Of a stretch of DNA of 64,000 nt, positions 42,372-52,878 are shown piece after piece. The position numbers and the translations under genes are program-made. The stretch is from contig DASPKM010000009.1 in NCBI GenBank assembly GCA_035628135.1, forward strand, positions 310,001-374,000. The letters run 5' to 3'. This DNA comes from DASPKM01 sp035628135 (GTDB lineage: Bacteria > Bacteroidota > Bacteroidia > Chitinophagales > Chitinophagaceae). The stretch's first letter is position 1. Every line of letters starts with the position of its first letter. A model generated the notes under the pieces. That model worked only from the letters and a program-made list of their open reading frames with translations, was not told where the DNA came from and did not search any database.

Positions 42372-43522
42372 TAACCTTCAACATTTGGTCAATCTTAATT
42401 TTAGTAGGAGCTGCACAAGGCCTCCTCCTTTCAATTTTTCTTTTTTTAAAGAGAGAAAACAAGCAAGCAAATAAATGGCTCGCTTTTTTGCTTGTAATAG
42501 TTTCATTACATCTATTGGAGTATGCCGCAGGTATTTCGGGCATTACACTTCGCTACCCGGCACTGATTGCCATTACCTATCCCCTGCTCTTTTGCATGGG
42601 GCCACTTTATTTTTTCTACTGCCGCCACTTGCTGGATAAAAATTACCGCCTGGATTATAAAGCCATCCTGCATTTCTTTCCCTCTGTAGTAGTCCTGCTG
42701 GCCATGTTTCCTTTCTATGCCATGCCGGCCGCCGAAAAGGTAAATTTCATGAAAGGCCTTTCTGATGGAAACAGCATACAAATTCCTGCAGGACAGTTAG
42801 TGTTTATGTCATTGCATGTATTGCAAACGGTCGCTTACATCTTTGCAGCTTACAAGCTGATTAGAAAAAGGGAGGAAGAGCTTAAACATGTTTCTTCCGA
42901 CGTTATTGTCGTCAAAAAATTAGATTGGCTTAACTCCTTCAACAGGTTTTTCGCTGTGTATTTGTTGCTATATCTCGTTTTAGTGGTAACCTTAGTAGTT
43001 ATCAATTCCTACCAGGTCCAGGTTGATTATGTAATGCTTTTAATTACATCTTGCTCCATCCATGCAATCGGGTATGCAGGTATCCAAAATCCTGAAATTT
43101 TCCGGGCCTTGCCGGATCCGCCATTGCAACAGTTACAAATAGAAGTTGGACCAAAAGACAAGCCGCGAAACGGCGTTAAACATGCTCAGCTTAAAGAAAA
43201 ACTCCTGCTTTACATGGAGCGTAACAAGCCACATTTGAAAAGTGACCTGAAAATTTCCGAATTGGCAGAATTGCTGTCGGTGCAATCTTACCAACTTTCT
43301 CAACTTATAAATGACGAGTTTTCAGTCAGCTTTTACGATTTTGTCAATAAATACCGGGTAGAAGAAGCTAAAAAACTATTAATGGAAGATAGCCGCAACT
43401 ATAAAATGCTGGCCATTGCCTATGAAGTTGGATTTAACAGTAAGGCAACTTTCAACCGGGTATTTAAAAAATTCACCGATCTGACACCTTCCGATTTCAA
43501 AGAAAAATTTTCTGGCGATTAA
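42362..43522 (+). CDS. Membrane-embedded AraC-type transcriptional regulator
   Basis: 386 residues from the ATG at 42362, which follows the REP element and its flanking repeat; the longer frame from 42116 runs through the REP sequence and is not credible. The N-terminal half has about seven hydrophobic helices (ILILVGAAQGLLLSIFLFL first). A cytoplasmic C-terminal AraC helix-turn-helix pair follows (about 285-385: DLKISELAELLSVQSYQLSQ, MLAIAYEVGFNSKATFNRVF). Such regulators are frequent in Bacteroidota and probably respond at the membrane. The gene 161 bp downstream encodes an SRPBCC protein. Confidence 0.88.
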   Translation: MPGLTFNIWSILILVGAAQGLLLSIFLFLKRENKQANKWLAFLLVIVSLHLLEYAAGISGITLRYPALIAITYPLLFCMGPLYFFYCRHLLDKNYRLDYKAILHFFPSVVVLLAMFPFYAMPAAEKVNFMKGLSDGNSIQIPAGQLVFMSLHVLQTVAYIFAAYKLIRKREEELKHVSSDVIVVKKLDWLNSFNRFFAVYLLLYLVLVVTLVVINSYQVQVDYVMLLITSCSIHAIGYAGIQNPEIFRALPDPPLQQLQIEVGPKDKPRNGVKHAQLKEKLLLYMERNKPHLKSDLKISELAELLSVQSYQLSQLINDEFSVSFYDFVNKYRVEEAKKLLMEDSRNYKMLAIAYEVGFNSKATFNRVFKKFTDLTPSDFKEKFSGD

Positions 43523-43683
43523 GCATACGCTGGCCTCATGGCCTAACCTCACAGCTTTGTGGGTTTCATTTCCTAAAGACTGTGAAATTGAGACCTATTT
43601 CTTCATATAATCAGGTATCAACTTGCAAGATGAGGCGACAAAGGCCTTTACGGACCGCATATTTGCCTGAAACTTTATAAATC

Positions 43684-44127
43684 ATGGCAAATATTACCAG
43701 GGTTACAATTACCATTAACGCCTCTTCTCAAAAGGTTCGGGGCCATCTGATGAACCCGGACGATCTTAAGCATTGGCTTACAGGCTTTGTTTCTGTTAAG
43801 CCCCTGACCGGAACTATTGGCGAGGCGGGAAGCACCAGCCAGCTAAAATTCATGGAGGGAGGAAAGGAAATAGAAGTGATAGAAACTGTTTTGCTTAGTA
43901 ATCCAAACCAGCAATACAGCTTTAGGATGGAAAGTGCAAGCTTTTCAAGCGAAAATGATATACGGCTGATCTCCCTGGGAGACCGGACAGAACTAATTCA
44001 GACAGTCCAGTTTCAACCGAAGGGGTTTTTCATGAAGTTATTTATTCCATTTATTAAAGGCGCAATGAAAAAGCGAATGCATAATGAATTACTTAAGCTG
44101 AAAGATCTTATCGAATCATACCCATAA
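43684..44127 (+). CDS. SRPBCC family protein
   Basis: 147 residues with the START/polyketide-cyclase pattern: VTITINASSQKVRGHLMNPD, ELIQTVQFQPKGFFMKL and a long C-terminal helix (GAMKKRMHNELLKLKDLIES). These helix-grip proteins bind hydrophobic ligands in the cytoplasm. The ligand is unknown. Confidence 0.8.
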   Translation: MANITRVTITINASSQKVRGHLMNPDDLKHWLTGFVSVKPLTGTIGEAGSTSQLKFMEGGKEIEVIETVLLSNPNQQYSFRMESASFSSENDIRLISLGDRTELIQTVQFQPKGFFMKLFIPFIKGAMKKRMHNELLKLKDLIESYP

Positions 44128-44502
44128 TAAAGAATAAACAAAAATACTTACTGTGAATTAAAGACCATTTACTACACGTTTCATACCAGATATTAAATTC
44201 CTGTTTCCCAGGGTACGTGGATGATTATCTTTAATCAGCTTTATACTATCCTCTGAAGACCTCGCATCATTGACCATAAACCCTGTCGGTTATGAAAATT
44301 TCCCTTCAGCCGGTACAGTCGTACCGTCTCATGCCCTATTTATTTCCTGTAGCGAAGGATGTTTCTTCCGGCTTCAAAAGGAATACCCCTGTGACCACTA
44401 CATTATTACCCACACTTTCAAACCAACCCTTCCATAGACCCGGGCTTCACTGCCCGGCTTTGGTTTATTCCCTTTTTTTCTCCTAAACTAAATCGAACGA
44501 AC
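44128..44502. other. Intergenic region with a 6-bp hairpin
   Basis: 375 bp. At 44440-44457, CCGGGC and GCCCGG enclose the loop TTCACT, followed by TTTGG and a pyrimidine-rich stretch. It may terminate the upstream gene or sit in the leader of the next gene; it cannot be decided by eye. Confidence 0.4.
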
Positions 44503-46686
44503 ATGACAAATTTCAACTACCTACTACCGGTAATCATTATGCGCCATAAATGGCTTCACATGAAACAGAAAAGAAGACGCTTTAAAATGAGCGGCGTGGG
44601 GCTGACGATCGCGCTTTTATTGTCAGCCGCTGTTTCGTATTCGCAGAATATTGCGTTGGTCGACAAACCAGACGTTACAATTTATCCGTCCGGAAACCGG
44701 CAGGGATCCGTGCATATGGCGATCAGCCGGCAGAATCCCAATTCAATGCTGGTGGTTGCAGATACCCGGTACAATGGTGCCAAATACGTAGGACGTTATG
44801 TTACCGCAAATGGAGGACAGACCTGGAGCGGTACGGACAATATCGATCCTAATAGTACCGGCTTTTCATGGGGACCCAGTGCTGCCATTGCATTGAACGG
44901 TGACATGTATATGGCCAATATTGGCAAAAGCACCGAAAGATATTATATCTCCAAATCAACCAACAACGGCGCCTCCTTCGCGGGCCCGTGGCAGGCATTC
45001 AATGCCGACGGATCAATAACTGTCGGAAGCATTGCTGTTGATGATAATCCCGGCAGCCCCTTCCTGAATACGTTTTATATGATCTATGGAAGATCTTACA
45101 GCCCGGCAAGCAATTCCGACCGCGTTTTCTTCAGAAAATCCACTGACGGCGGGCAAACCTTCACGCAAGGCAATGACATCGATATCGCCTACGACGGCTA
45201 TTATGATATTGAAACCGGTCCGGGAGGCGCGCTCTATATGGCGTACGGCTACCCTATCCAATTCGGACGTGCTGTTATTGTTTACCGCAGTTTCAACGGA
45301 GGGCAAACTTTCAATACTACTCTCGTGGGCAACTACGACCAACTCGACCCATTCAGCACCGGCATGAATTCCATTCCAACCTACGACAAAGTGGCCCTGG
45401 CCGTTGATAAAAGCGGGCTTTCGCACCACGGAAGGGTTTACCTGGTGGTTCCCGTAAAAGAAAACACCAGGGCGGTAATAAAAATGGCGTATTCCGACGA
45501 CCAGGGAGTTAACTGGTCAAACTTACAGACAGTAAGCGATGCCGCTGCTCTGCAATCATGGAGACCTGAGGTTTGTGTAGACCAGGTTACCGGTAATGTA
45601 TTGGTCGCATATAGCAGCATCATCGGATCAAACTATGCCACAGTCACCAAACTTGCTGTGTCTTCAAACGGAGGCAGCAGTTTCGTGTACCAAACCGTTT
45701 CGGATGTATCTTTTAAGACCCAATCGTTGTATTCAAGTGAAAATTACGGCATCAATTCAATCGGGTTGGTGGCGCATGATAACAAAACTTACCTTACCTG
45801 GTCAGACAACAGGGCCGGTGAATGGCAGATCCGGTGCTCGCGGGTAGATATTACGCCCGCCATCTCAGGACCGAATAAATTCTGCACCTCATCAACCTAT
45901 TCTGTTAGTGCGCCCTGTGCCGGCACCATCACCTGGGACGTACAACCATCGCATATGGCTTCACTCAGTTGCACCAATTGCCCCACCACCACAGTTAACA
46001 AACTTATGGACGGCCAGGTAACTTTAACGGCTACCGTAACAAACAACTGCGGAGCCAGCACCACCACGGCAAGTATCCCCATTGTGGTCGGCAATCCTTT
46101 TATGGCTTATCCTTATCCTATTGGCCCCGATCCAAACTGTCTCCAAAAGGGTGGACAAATCCTATATGGCGTAAATCATAGTCCTTATGCATACGGAACA
46201 TGGATGTGGGGCTACGTGGAAGGCGGCAGTAATGGACCTGTAGTTCCAGTTGATGCGGGCGGTCTGCCACAAGCCGGATTCCGGATTCCAAACAATGAGG
46301 ATTTCAACGGCGTTTATGTAGCGGTTTTAACAGAGTGCGGACTGGGGGCGCAGTCTATCGCAGTCTTCCAATATTCCATCTGCGGTTATAATGATCAAAC
46401 CTGGAGAAAGAAAAATGCACCGGAAGGAAAAACGGATGTACCCACGAAGCTAACAGCGTTGGTTTCGCCCAACCCGGCCTATAAGCAAGTGACCATTAAT
46501 GTACCCGGGAGCCCGAACGAGAAAGTCACGCTGCAAATTTTTAATAGCCAGGGTATTCGCATGACGAAGTCGTCTGTAAGTCCTGGCATCCATAAGCTGG
46601 ATATTGCAAGCTGGCCAAAAGGCGTTTATATATTACAGTTGCAAACCGGCAACCAGCAACAGGTTGTTAAGTTTGTGAAGTTGTAA
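44503..46686 (+). CDS. Secreted BNR/sialidase-like propeller protein with T9SS sorting domain
   Basis: Up to 727 residues. The signal segment MSGVGLTIALLLSAAVSYSQ starts at an internal ATG (44587), so that start or one of three in-frame ATGs between is also possible. The first about 430 mature residues carry Asp-box-like repeats (SDDQGVNWS, STDGGQTFTQ, TNNGASFAGP, SNGGSSFVYQ), as in sialidase/BNR propellers. A PKD/Ig-like segment follows, and the last 80 residues (VSPNPAYKQVTINV to QQVVKFVKL) are a T9SS type A signal. A catalytic Arg triad was not identified, so it may be non-enzymatic. Confidence 0.85.
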   Translation: MTNFNYLLPVIIMRHKWLHMKQKRRRFKMSGVGLTIALLLSAAVSYSQNIALVDKPDVTIYPSGNRQGSVHMAISRQNPNSMLVVADTRYNGAKYVGRYVTANGGQTWSGTDNIDPNSTGFSWGPSAAIALNGDMYMANIGKSTERYYISKSTNNGASFAGPWQAFNADGSITVGSIAVDDNPGSPFLNTFYMIYGRSYSPASNSDRVFFRKSTDGGQTFTQGNDIDIAYDGYYDIETGPGGALYMAYGYPIQFGRAVIVYRSFNGGQTFNTTLVGNYDQLDPFSTGMNSIPTYDKVALAVDKSGLSHHGRVYLVVPVKENTRAVIKMAYSDDQGVNWSNLQTVSDAAALQSWRPEVCVDQVTGNVLVAYSSIIGSNYATVTKLAVSSNGGSSFVYQTVSDVSFKTQSLYSSENYGINSIGLVAHDNKTYLTWSDNRAGEWQIRCSRVDITPAISGPNKFCTSSTYSVSAPCAGTITWDVQPSHMASLSCTNCPTTTVNKLMDGQVTLTATVTNNCGASTTTASIPIVVGNPFMAYPYPIGPDPNCLQKGGQILYGVNHSPYAYGTWMWGYVEGGSNGPVVPVDAGGLPQAGFRIPNNEDFNGVYVAVLTECGLGAQSIAVFQYSICGYNDQTWRKKNAPEGKTDVPTKLTALVSPNPAYKQVTINVPGSPNEKVTLQIFNSQGIRMTKSSVSPGIHKLDIASWPKGVYILQLQTGNQQQVVKFVKL

Positions 46687-46700
46687 GGATTTTTAATACC

Positions 46701-46731
46701 AGAAGGCACCCGATATGGGTGCCTTCTTTTT
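46701..46731 (+). terminator. Intrinsic terminator of the T9SS protein gene
   Basis: AGAAGGCACCC and GGGTGCCTTCT form a perfect 11-bp stem with loop GATAT, followed by TTTT. It starts 15 bp after the stop codon. Confidence 0.9.
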
Positions 46732-47022
46732 AGCTGCAATATTTCGGGAATTCGAACAAATGAATGTGGCACACGGCCCGTGATATTGCCATCTACCACG
46801 CTTTGGGTCGGCATAATATCGTCTAGAATATGTTCGTTCCTGGCAATTTTTTGTGTTGAACAGCGCTTCTATCAACCAAGGGCGTTAGCACATGCCCGGG
46901 TCTTGGCAAAACTTGTGCAGGTATCATGGCTCTCCAACTCTGCAGGCTAATGCGCAAATGTTGTTCTAATCCCTCCAACGTGCAAACGTTGTCCCGTACC
47001 CATTCGCGTAGTGATGGGCGCG
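46732..47022. other. Intergenic region, doubtful small frame
   Basis: 291 bp. A minus-strand frame of 74 codons (47047-46823) starts inside the end of the next gene, but its residues show no family and the region reads equally well in other frames, so it is not called a gene. Confidence 0.35.
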
Positions 47023-47661
47023 TTACGATTTTCTTTGTGTTACCCACTGTGTTAATTTTTGTTTTTGATTTTCTATTTCTACTAACTGATGCTGCAGGTT
47101 ATTTTTGTTGTCTGCAATTTTCTTATCAAGTTCGGTTCTCTTCTTCTCCAGCTCGTCCCCGTCGGCTACAAGGCTTTTGTATTTTGCCTCTGCTTTTATC
47201 ACAACATCGTTCTGCTCCTTTATCTTTAATTCAAGGTTGTATGCATCGATAGCCGTGGCAAGGCCATCTAAATATGCCCTGGCCTCGTCCATATTAAGAT
47301 AGTGAAGATTGCTTACGCCTGTGTCTGCCTTTGGCATAACTAACAATGAAACAAGCGTTACGCCATTCTCTTTCCTGCTTTTCCGTTCCGTCTTAAGATA
47401 TAGGTCTGCATTGCTGCTGTCGCTTGACACTGGTTCTGTATTTCTAAAAATAGTGAAGCCGCGAACATCGTTGCTCTTCGACCTACCTTTTTTCGACAGG
47501 TAATCAGTCATAGCTGCGTTGACAACAGAAGGAGGATAAGGTAATTCAATGACCGCCGCCGGCTGCACCTTGTTCTGAAATTGCACAGAACTCTCATAAG
47601 CCTGCCCGTATCCAAGTGTGAAAATTAAAAGCACAGAGAAGAACAAAAGTCCTTTTTTCAT
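47023..47661 (-). CDS. Secreted coiled-coil protein, unknown
   Basis: 212 residues. A signal peptide (MKKGLLFFSVLLIFTLGYGQ) is followed by about 110 residues of mixed structure (VIELPYPPSVVNAAMTDYLS, FTIFRNTEP) and a long helical segment with heptads (LELKIKEQNDVVIKAEAKY, DELEKKRTELDKKIADNKNN). Probably periplasmic. No family was recognised. Confidence 0.75.
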   Translation of the reverse strand: MKKGLLFFSVLLIFTLGYGQAYESSVQFQNKVQPAAVIELPYPPSVVNAAMTDYLSKKGRSKSNDVRGFTIFRNTEPVSSDSSNADLYLKTERKSRKENGVTLVSLLVMPKADTGVSNLHYLNMDEARAYLDGLATAIDAYNLELKIKEQNDVVIKAEAKYKSLVADGDELEKKRTELDKKIADNKNNLQHQLVEIENQKQKLTQWVTQRKS

Positions 47662-48283
47662 AATAAATATTTAGGTGAAAGTATTATCCGAAAGAATCAG
47701 TGCACGACTGCAATAAAGAGTGAGTTAGATCACATCGTGCTTTAACGACCAATTGCAAGGTAACCTATTAAATTATGAAACACGGATATGGTGAGTTAAA
47801 TAATGCGAATCTGTAAATGTTGTAACTAATTACTGGTAATTGTGTAATTAAGTTACAATAAAATTGAAGTTCCCTTTGCACCGCAGGGGTCCAACCGGGC
47901 ATATCAATTAAAACCCTGAATTTTCATTTTGTACTATACAAACCGCAAGAATTAAGTAAGCCCGCAGATTTTTAAACCTCTTCTATTTTTTACGCCCCGC
48001 ATTTGACCCACTTTGCAAGTGGACCAATTCCCATAATTTTACTATACTTCCGGGCTTACATAACTTCAATAATCCTATCAGAAGCCTTCTTTTCGGCATT
48101 CCATGCTTTATTACCTGCTCCGCATGTTCCCATGTAAAAATCGGTTTGCAGGCAGGCTACACCAGGCAAAATGGAGTTACCCTACAGAGCCGGGAATTGG
48201 GAGACTATCACAAGGAAGGGAAAGAAATACGGCATGAAAGGCAATGAGCGACACAAAAACTACGGACTTATAAATTTCATGAT
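47662..48283. other. Intergenic region, nothing recognised
   Basis: 622 bp between divergent genes. AT-rich near 47800-47870. No gene, RNA or repeat could be supported. Confidence 0.5.
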
Positions 48284-50068
48284 ATGCCAAACCAAACACT
48301 GCTTCGATCTTGTACGGCGTTAAGCCTGGTCCTCGCAAGTCTTACGTGCCTTTCGCAATCCAAGGAGAACGACTATGTCCCCTGCGAGGAAATGCCTAAC
48401 CTGATGCAAAACTATAATGCCGATTCCAGGGCATTGGCAAGATATTATAGTCCTGCAACTTCCGGAGGCAGGGGATTTGGAGGAGATGCCGGTACCGGCT
48501 CTCCCGAGAAAAGAGAAAGGCTGGAACAACTGAACAAGGAATACCTGAGCAAATTGAAGAGCATCAATTTCAAATCGCTCTCCCAGGAATGCAAGGTGGA
48601 TTATATTCTATTCAAGCGGGACCTCAACGAAAAACTAAGACTGTCGGCAGAAGACGCAAAGAGTTATGCCAACGTAAAAACATGGCTCCCATTTGCAGAT
48701 AAAATTTACAACCTGGAAAAGATCCGGCGCAGGGGCGGACAGCCCGACGCCGAAAAGGTGGCTAAAGAATGGTCCGACATAACAAGCGTAGTGAAAGCAT
48801 TGACCGCAAAGCTGAAAGATGAAAAGAATGTAGATGCTGAAATGATCTACAAAGGCGGAGAAGTGATCGCCAACTTAAAGCAAACCCTTTCCAGCATTCA
48901 CGATTTTTACAATGGTTATGATCCCATGTTCAGTTGGTGGGTGCCCAAAACCTACCAGGCATTGGATGAAGCATTGACAGCGTATGCGACAGGCTTTAAG
49001 AACAAAGCCAATGCCTTGCCTTCGCAGGATAAAAGCGGCATTGCCGGGCAGCCCGTAGGAAGAGATGCCCTGGTTCAACAGTTAACCTATGAAATGATCC
49101 CTTATACGCCCGAAGAGTTGATCGACCTTGCCAATAAAGAATTTGCCTGGTGCGATGCAGAGATGCTCAAAGCATCCAAAGAAATGGGCTTTGGCAATGA
49201 CTGGAAGGCTGCATTGGAAAAAGTAAAAAATACGTTTGTTCCACCCGGAAAACAGCCAGAGGTTATTTTAAGGCTTTATAACGAGTCGATTGATTTCTTA
49301 AAGAAAAAGGACCTGATCACCATTCCGCCGCTGGCAGAAGAAACATGGGGAATGATGATGATGACCCCGGAGCGGCAATTGGTGAACCCTTTCTTTACCG
49401 GTGGCGCCGACATTACTATTTCGTACCCTACTAACACGATGACTGAAGATGACCGGCTGATGAGCATGAGAGGGAACAATCCTCATTTTTCAAGGGCTAC
49501 GGTGCATCATGAATTAATTGCCGGCCACAACCTGCAATTCTACATGAACAGCCGCTACAGAACTTACCGCAACTTCAGCACTCCTTTTTGGACCGAGGGC
49601 TGGGCGCTTTACTGGGAACTCTTATTGTGGGACCTGAATTTTCCCCAAGGTCCCGAAGACCGCATCGGCATGCTGTTCTGGCATATGCACCGTTGCGCAA
49701 GAATTATCTTCTCTTTAAATTATCATATGGGTAAATGGACGCCGCAACAGTGCATCGACTTCCTCGTGGACCGCGTGGGCCACGAAAGGGCCAATGCCGA
49801 AGGCGAAGTGCGCCGCTCATTCGTGGGCCGTTATCCGCCACTTTATCAACTGGCATATCTGACCGGAGGAAGGCAGTTTTACGCATTGAAAAAAGAGTTG
49901 GTCGACAGCGGCAAGATGACCTACAAACAGTACCATGATGCAGTGATGCGTTTAAATGCCATGCCGGTTGAGATGGTTCGGGCCATTTTGACAAACCAAC
50001 CGTTAACAGAAGACTTCAAAACGAAATGGAGGTTTTATCAAAGTGAAGGAGCATCAATGGGATTTTAA
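48284..50068 (+). CDS. DUF885 family secreted peptidase-like protein
   Basis: 594 residues. A signal peptide (SCTALSLVLASLTCLSQ) is followed by an all-helical DUF885 domain. The zinc site is visible: VHHELIAGH with H409, E410 and H414 (HExxxH), and TEGWALYWE with the downstream Glu about 30 residues later. The closing part has VGHERANAEGEVRRS and YPPLYQLAYLTGG. DUF885 proteins resemble M2/M3-type gluzincins but have few proven substrates. A monocistronic unit. Confidence 0.88.
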   Translation: MPNQTLLRSCTALSLVLASLTCLSQSKENDYVPCEEMPNLMQNYNADSRALARYYSPATSGGRGFGGDAGTGSPEKRERLEQLNKEYLSKLKSINFKSLSQECKVDYILFKRDLNEKLRLSAEDAKSYANVKTWLPFADKIYNLEKIRRRGGQPDAEKVAKEWSDITSVVKALTAKLKDEKNVDAEMIYKGGEVIANLKQTLSSIHDFYNGYDPMFSWWVPKTYQALDEALTAYATGFKNKANALPSQDKSGIAGQPVGRDALVQQLTYEMIPYTPEELIDLANKEFAWCDAEMLKASKEMGFGNDWKAALEKVKNTFVPPGKQPEVILRLYNESIDFLKKKDLITIPPLAEETWGMMMMTPERQLVNPFFTGGADITISYPTNTMTEDDRLMSMRGNNPHFSRATVHHELIAGHNLQFYMNSRYRTYRNFSTPFWTEGWALYWELLLWDLNFPQGPEDRIGMLFWHMHRCARIIFSLNYHMGKWTPQQCIDFLVDRVGHERANAEGEVRRSFVGRYPPLYQLAYLTGGRQFYALKKELVDSGKMTYKQYHDAVMRLNAMPVEMVRAILTNQPLTEDFKTKWRFYQSEGASMGF

Positions 50069-50146
50069 TGGATCCTGTTCTACCCCCATGGAACAGGTTT
50101 TGTTATAATTTAGACGAGCGCATAATCGCCGCTTCAATCTGGCGCA

Positions 50147-52717
50147 ATGAATTGGCATTCCCTCGACATACAACAGGTCTTTCAGCAAACCAATTCCTCT
50201 GAAAAAGGACTTTCAGCCTCCGCGGCAGCCGAAAGATTACAGGAACATGGCCCGAATGAACTGGTAGAAAAAGCCAAAAAATCACCGCTTATTATTTTTC
50301 TAGGCCAGTTCAAGGATTTTATGATCCTTGTGCTGATAGCCGCCGCCGTTGTGTCGGGCTTTGTAGGCGATATTTCAGATACCATCATCATTTTTGTGAT
50401 CGTACTCTTGAATGCCATCGTGGGATTTGTGCAGGAATACCGCGCTGAAAAATCGATGGAAGCGCTTAAAAAAATGGCGGCGCTTCAATCGCAGGTCATC
50501 AGGGATGATAAAACCATTACGATCGATGCTACAGGGCTGGTTCCCGGCGACCTCATAGTAATGGAAGCCGGCAATGTGATACCCGCCGATGTACGCCTGG
50601 TAGAAACCCACAGCTTTCGCGTGAATGAATCGGCACTTACCGGGGAATCAGTACCCGTTGACAAGATCGATGCACGCATCGATACCGAAGAGCTTCCTTT
50701 AGGCGACAGGTTGAACATGGGTTACAAGAGCACGCTCATCACCAACGGGCGTGCAAAAGCTGTTGTGATCGCCACCGGCATGAATACGGAGATAGGCAGG
50801 ATCGCCGGCATGCTGCAGACAGGCGAATCCATAACACCCCTGCAAAAACGCATGGCCGATTTCAGCCGTAAGCTCTCCTACCTTGTACTGTTGATCTGCG
50901 TGATCCTTTTTGCCGCCGGCATCCTGAGAGGCGAGCCGGCTTATAAAATGTTACTATTGTCCATTTCGCTTGCGGTAGCGGCCATACCCGAAGCTCTGCC
51001 GGCATTGATCACTGTTTGCCTTTCCCTCGGCGCCAGGCGGATGGTGAAAAAGAACGCACTGATCAGGAAATTGCCGGCGGTGGAAACATTGGGCTCTGTG
51101 AATTTTATCTGCTCGGACAAGACCGGCACGCTTACCCTTAATAAGATGAAAGTGGTGGAAGAAGGCTTGAATGAAAGCGATCAATTCACTTACGATAATA
51201 AACCGGCATTGCATATAGCGCTGGCCCTGAACCACGACGTGAAGAAATCGGCAGAAGGCGAGCTGGTTGGAGATCCTACGGAGATTGCACTGGCGGAGTA
51301 TTTTGTTGAAAAGTATGGGGAAGCCGAAATAGAAAACTTACGAAACCAGCTGCCGCGGATAGGCGAAATACCTTTTGATTCCGATCGGAAAATGATGACG
51401 ACGGCACACCAGCTGGATAATAAGGTCCTGCTTGTTACAAAGGGCGCCATCGAATCAATTTCGAATAGCCTTGCTGATCGTTCAACTGCCAATGAGCTTT
51501 CAAAAAAAGCCGACAAATGGGCGGCCGATGGCATCAGGGTGATGGCCTTTTCCTATAAAACAATGGACCAGATCCCCTCTCCATTCACCGAAGAGGTTGC
51601 GGAAAAAGACCTTCAGTTTGCGGGCCTTGCCGGTTTGATCGATCCTCCAAGAGAAGAAGCAAAGCTTGCCATTGCCGAATGTAAAACCGCTGGCATCAAT
51701 ACAGTAATGATCACAGGCGATCACCTGGCCACGGCCTCCTCAATTGCCAGTCAACTGGGCATCCTTACCAAAAAAGACCTGGCCGTTTCGGGCATTGACC
51801 TGAAGGCAATGACTGACGAAGAGTTCCTGGAAAAAGTAGAAAATATAAGGGTGTACGCCAGGGTGTCGCCAGACCAGAAATTGAAAATTGTACAAGCACT
51901 GCAGCAAAAAGGATATTTCGTTTCCATGACCGGCGATGGTGTCAACGATGCGCCTTCGCTGAAAGTGGCCAACATCGGCGTAGCCATGGGCATCACTGGC
52001 ACAGACGTAAGCAAGGAAGCAGCCCACATGATATTGCTCGACGACAATTTTGCCACCATTGTGAAAGCGGTGAAGGAAGGCCGGAGAATATATGACAACA
52101 TCCGCAAGTTCATCAAATACATTATGACCTGCAATGGCGCCGAGATCTGGATCATGGTGCTTGCGCCATTGATCGGCTTGCCCATTCCGCTTTTGCCAAT
52201 ACACATACTTTGGATAAACCTGGTAACCGACGGATTACCGGGGCTGGCACTGGCCGGCGAAAAAGCGGAAGCCGATATCATGAAACGGCCGCCTCGAAAG
52301 GCCAATGAAAGCCTTTTTGCAGAAGGCATCGGCTTTCACATTGCCTGGGTGGGAATTTTAATGGCCGGCGTTACGCTGGGTGTACAGAGCTGGGCTATCC
52401 ACAACGACCGTTCAGCATGGCAAACGATGGTATTCGCTGGCCTGTCCTTTTCGCAACTGGGACATATCATGGCCATTAAAAGCGAAAGACAGCCATTGCT
52501 TGGAAAGAATTTTTTCTCTAACATACCATTGCTCGTTACCGTGGCCTTCACTTTCCTGTTACAACTTGCAGTTATTTACCTGCCTTTTGCCAATACTTTG
52601 CTGAAAACGCAGCCGCTCACCATAAATGAACTATTGGTTTGCCTTGCCAGTTCCTTTGTGGTAGTAACGGGAGTGGAAATAGAAAAGCTGATCAGGCGAA
52701 GGAAAAACACCGCATGA
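50147..52717 (+). CDS. Cation-translocating P-type ATPase (P2-type, Ca2+-like)
   Basis: 856 residues. An N-terminal cation-ATPase domain (about 1-60), actuator motif TGES (165-168), M4 motif PEALPALITV (281-290), the phosphorylated Asp324 in DKTGTLT, hinge TGDGVNDAPSLKVANIG and about ten membrane helices, with M5/M6 features CNGAEIWIM and WINLVTDGLPGLALA. It pumps a cation across the inner membrane at the cost of ATP. The PEALP and NLVTDG patterns fit the P2A/P2B-like bacterial Ca2+ pumps, but the ion cannot be proven from sequence. Confidence 0.93.
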   Translation: MNWHSLDIQQVFQQTNSSEKGLSASAAAERLQEHGPNELVEKAKKSPLIIFLGQFKDFMILVLIAAAVVSGFVGDISDTIIIFVIVLLNAIVGFVQEYRAEKSMEALKKMAALQSQVIRDDKTITIDATGLVPGDLIVMEAGNVIPADVRLVETHSFRVNESALTGESVPVDKIDARIDTEELPLGDRLNMGYKSTLITNGRAKAVVIATGMNTEIGRIAGMLQTGESITPLQKRMADFSRKLSYLVLLICVILFAAGILRGEPAYKMLLLSISLAVAAIPEALPALITVCLSLGARRMVKKNALIRKLPAVETLGSVNFICSDKTGTLTLNKMKVVEEGLNESDQFTYDNKPALHIALALNHDVKKSAEGELVGDPTEIALAEYFVEKYGEAEIENLRNQLPRIGEIPFDSDRKMMTTAHQLDNKVLLVTKGAIESISNSLADRSTANELSKKADKWAADGIRVMAFSYKTMDQIPSPFTEEVAEKDLQFAGLAGLIDPPREEAKLAIAECKTAGINTVMITGDHLATASSIASQLGILTKKDLAVSGIDLKAMTDEEFLEKVENIRVYARVSPDQKLKIVQALQQKGYFVSMTGDGVNDAPSLKVANIGVAMGITGTDVSKEAAHMILLDDNFATIVKAVKEGRRIYDNIRKFIKYIMTCNGAEIWIMVLAPLIGLPIPLLPIHILWINLVTDGLPGLALAGEKAEADIMKRPPRKANESLFAEGIGFHIAWVGILMAGVTLGVQSWAIHNDRSAWQTMVFAGLSFSQLGHIMAIKSERQPLLGKNFFSNIPLLVTVAFTFLLQLAVIYLPFANTLLKTQPLTINELLVCLASSFVVVTGVEIEKLIRRRKNTA

Positions 52718-52740
52718 GATGCGTCCAGTACTGAACGGGA

Positions 52741-52853
52741 TGATTATTAATTATTAATTATTGACTATTGCAATTCGTCGGGTGTGTGCTATATAATTAA
52801 GCAACAAGACTAATCAATAATCAATAATCAATAATCAATAATTAGTAATCAAT
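52741..52853. repeat. AT-rich inverted and tandem repeat between convergent genes
   Basis: TTATTAATTATTAATTATTG on the left and repeated AATCAATAATCAAT units on the right (52811-52853) are partly inverted copies that can pair across about 50 bp. They lie between the convergent ATPase and AraC genes, where a bidirectional terminator is expected. Confidence 0.55.
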
Positions 52854-52878
52854 TTCTGGCATTAACTCCAAAATTCGG

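Noticed and set aside
46823..47047. 74-codon minus-strand frame after the coiled-coil gene
   Set aside because: It starts inside that gene's end, matches no family I know and has competing frames in the same stretch.
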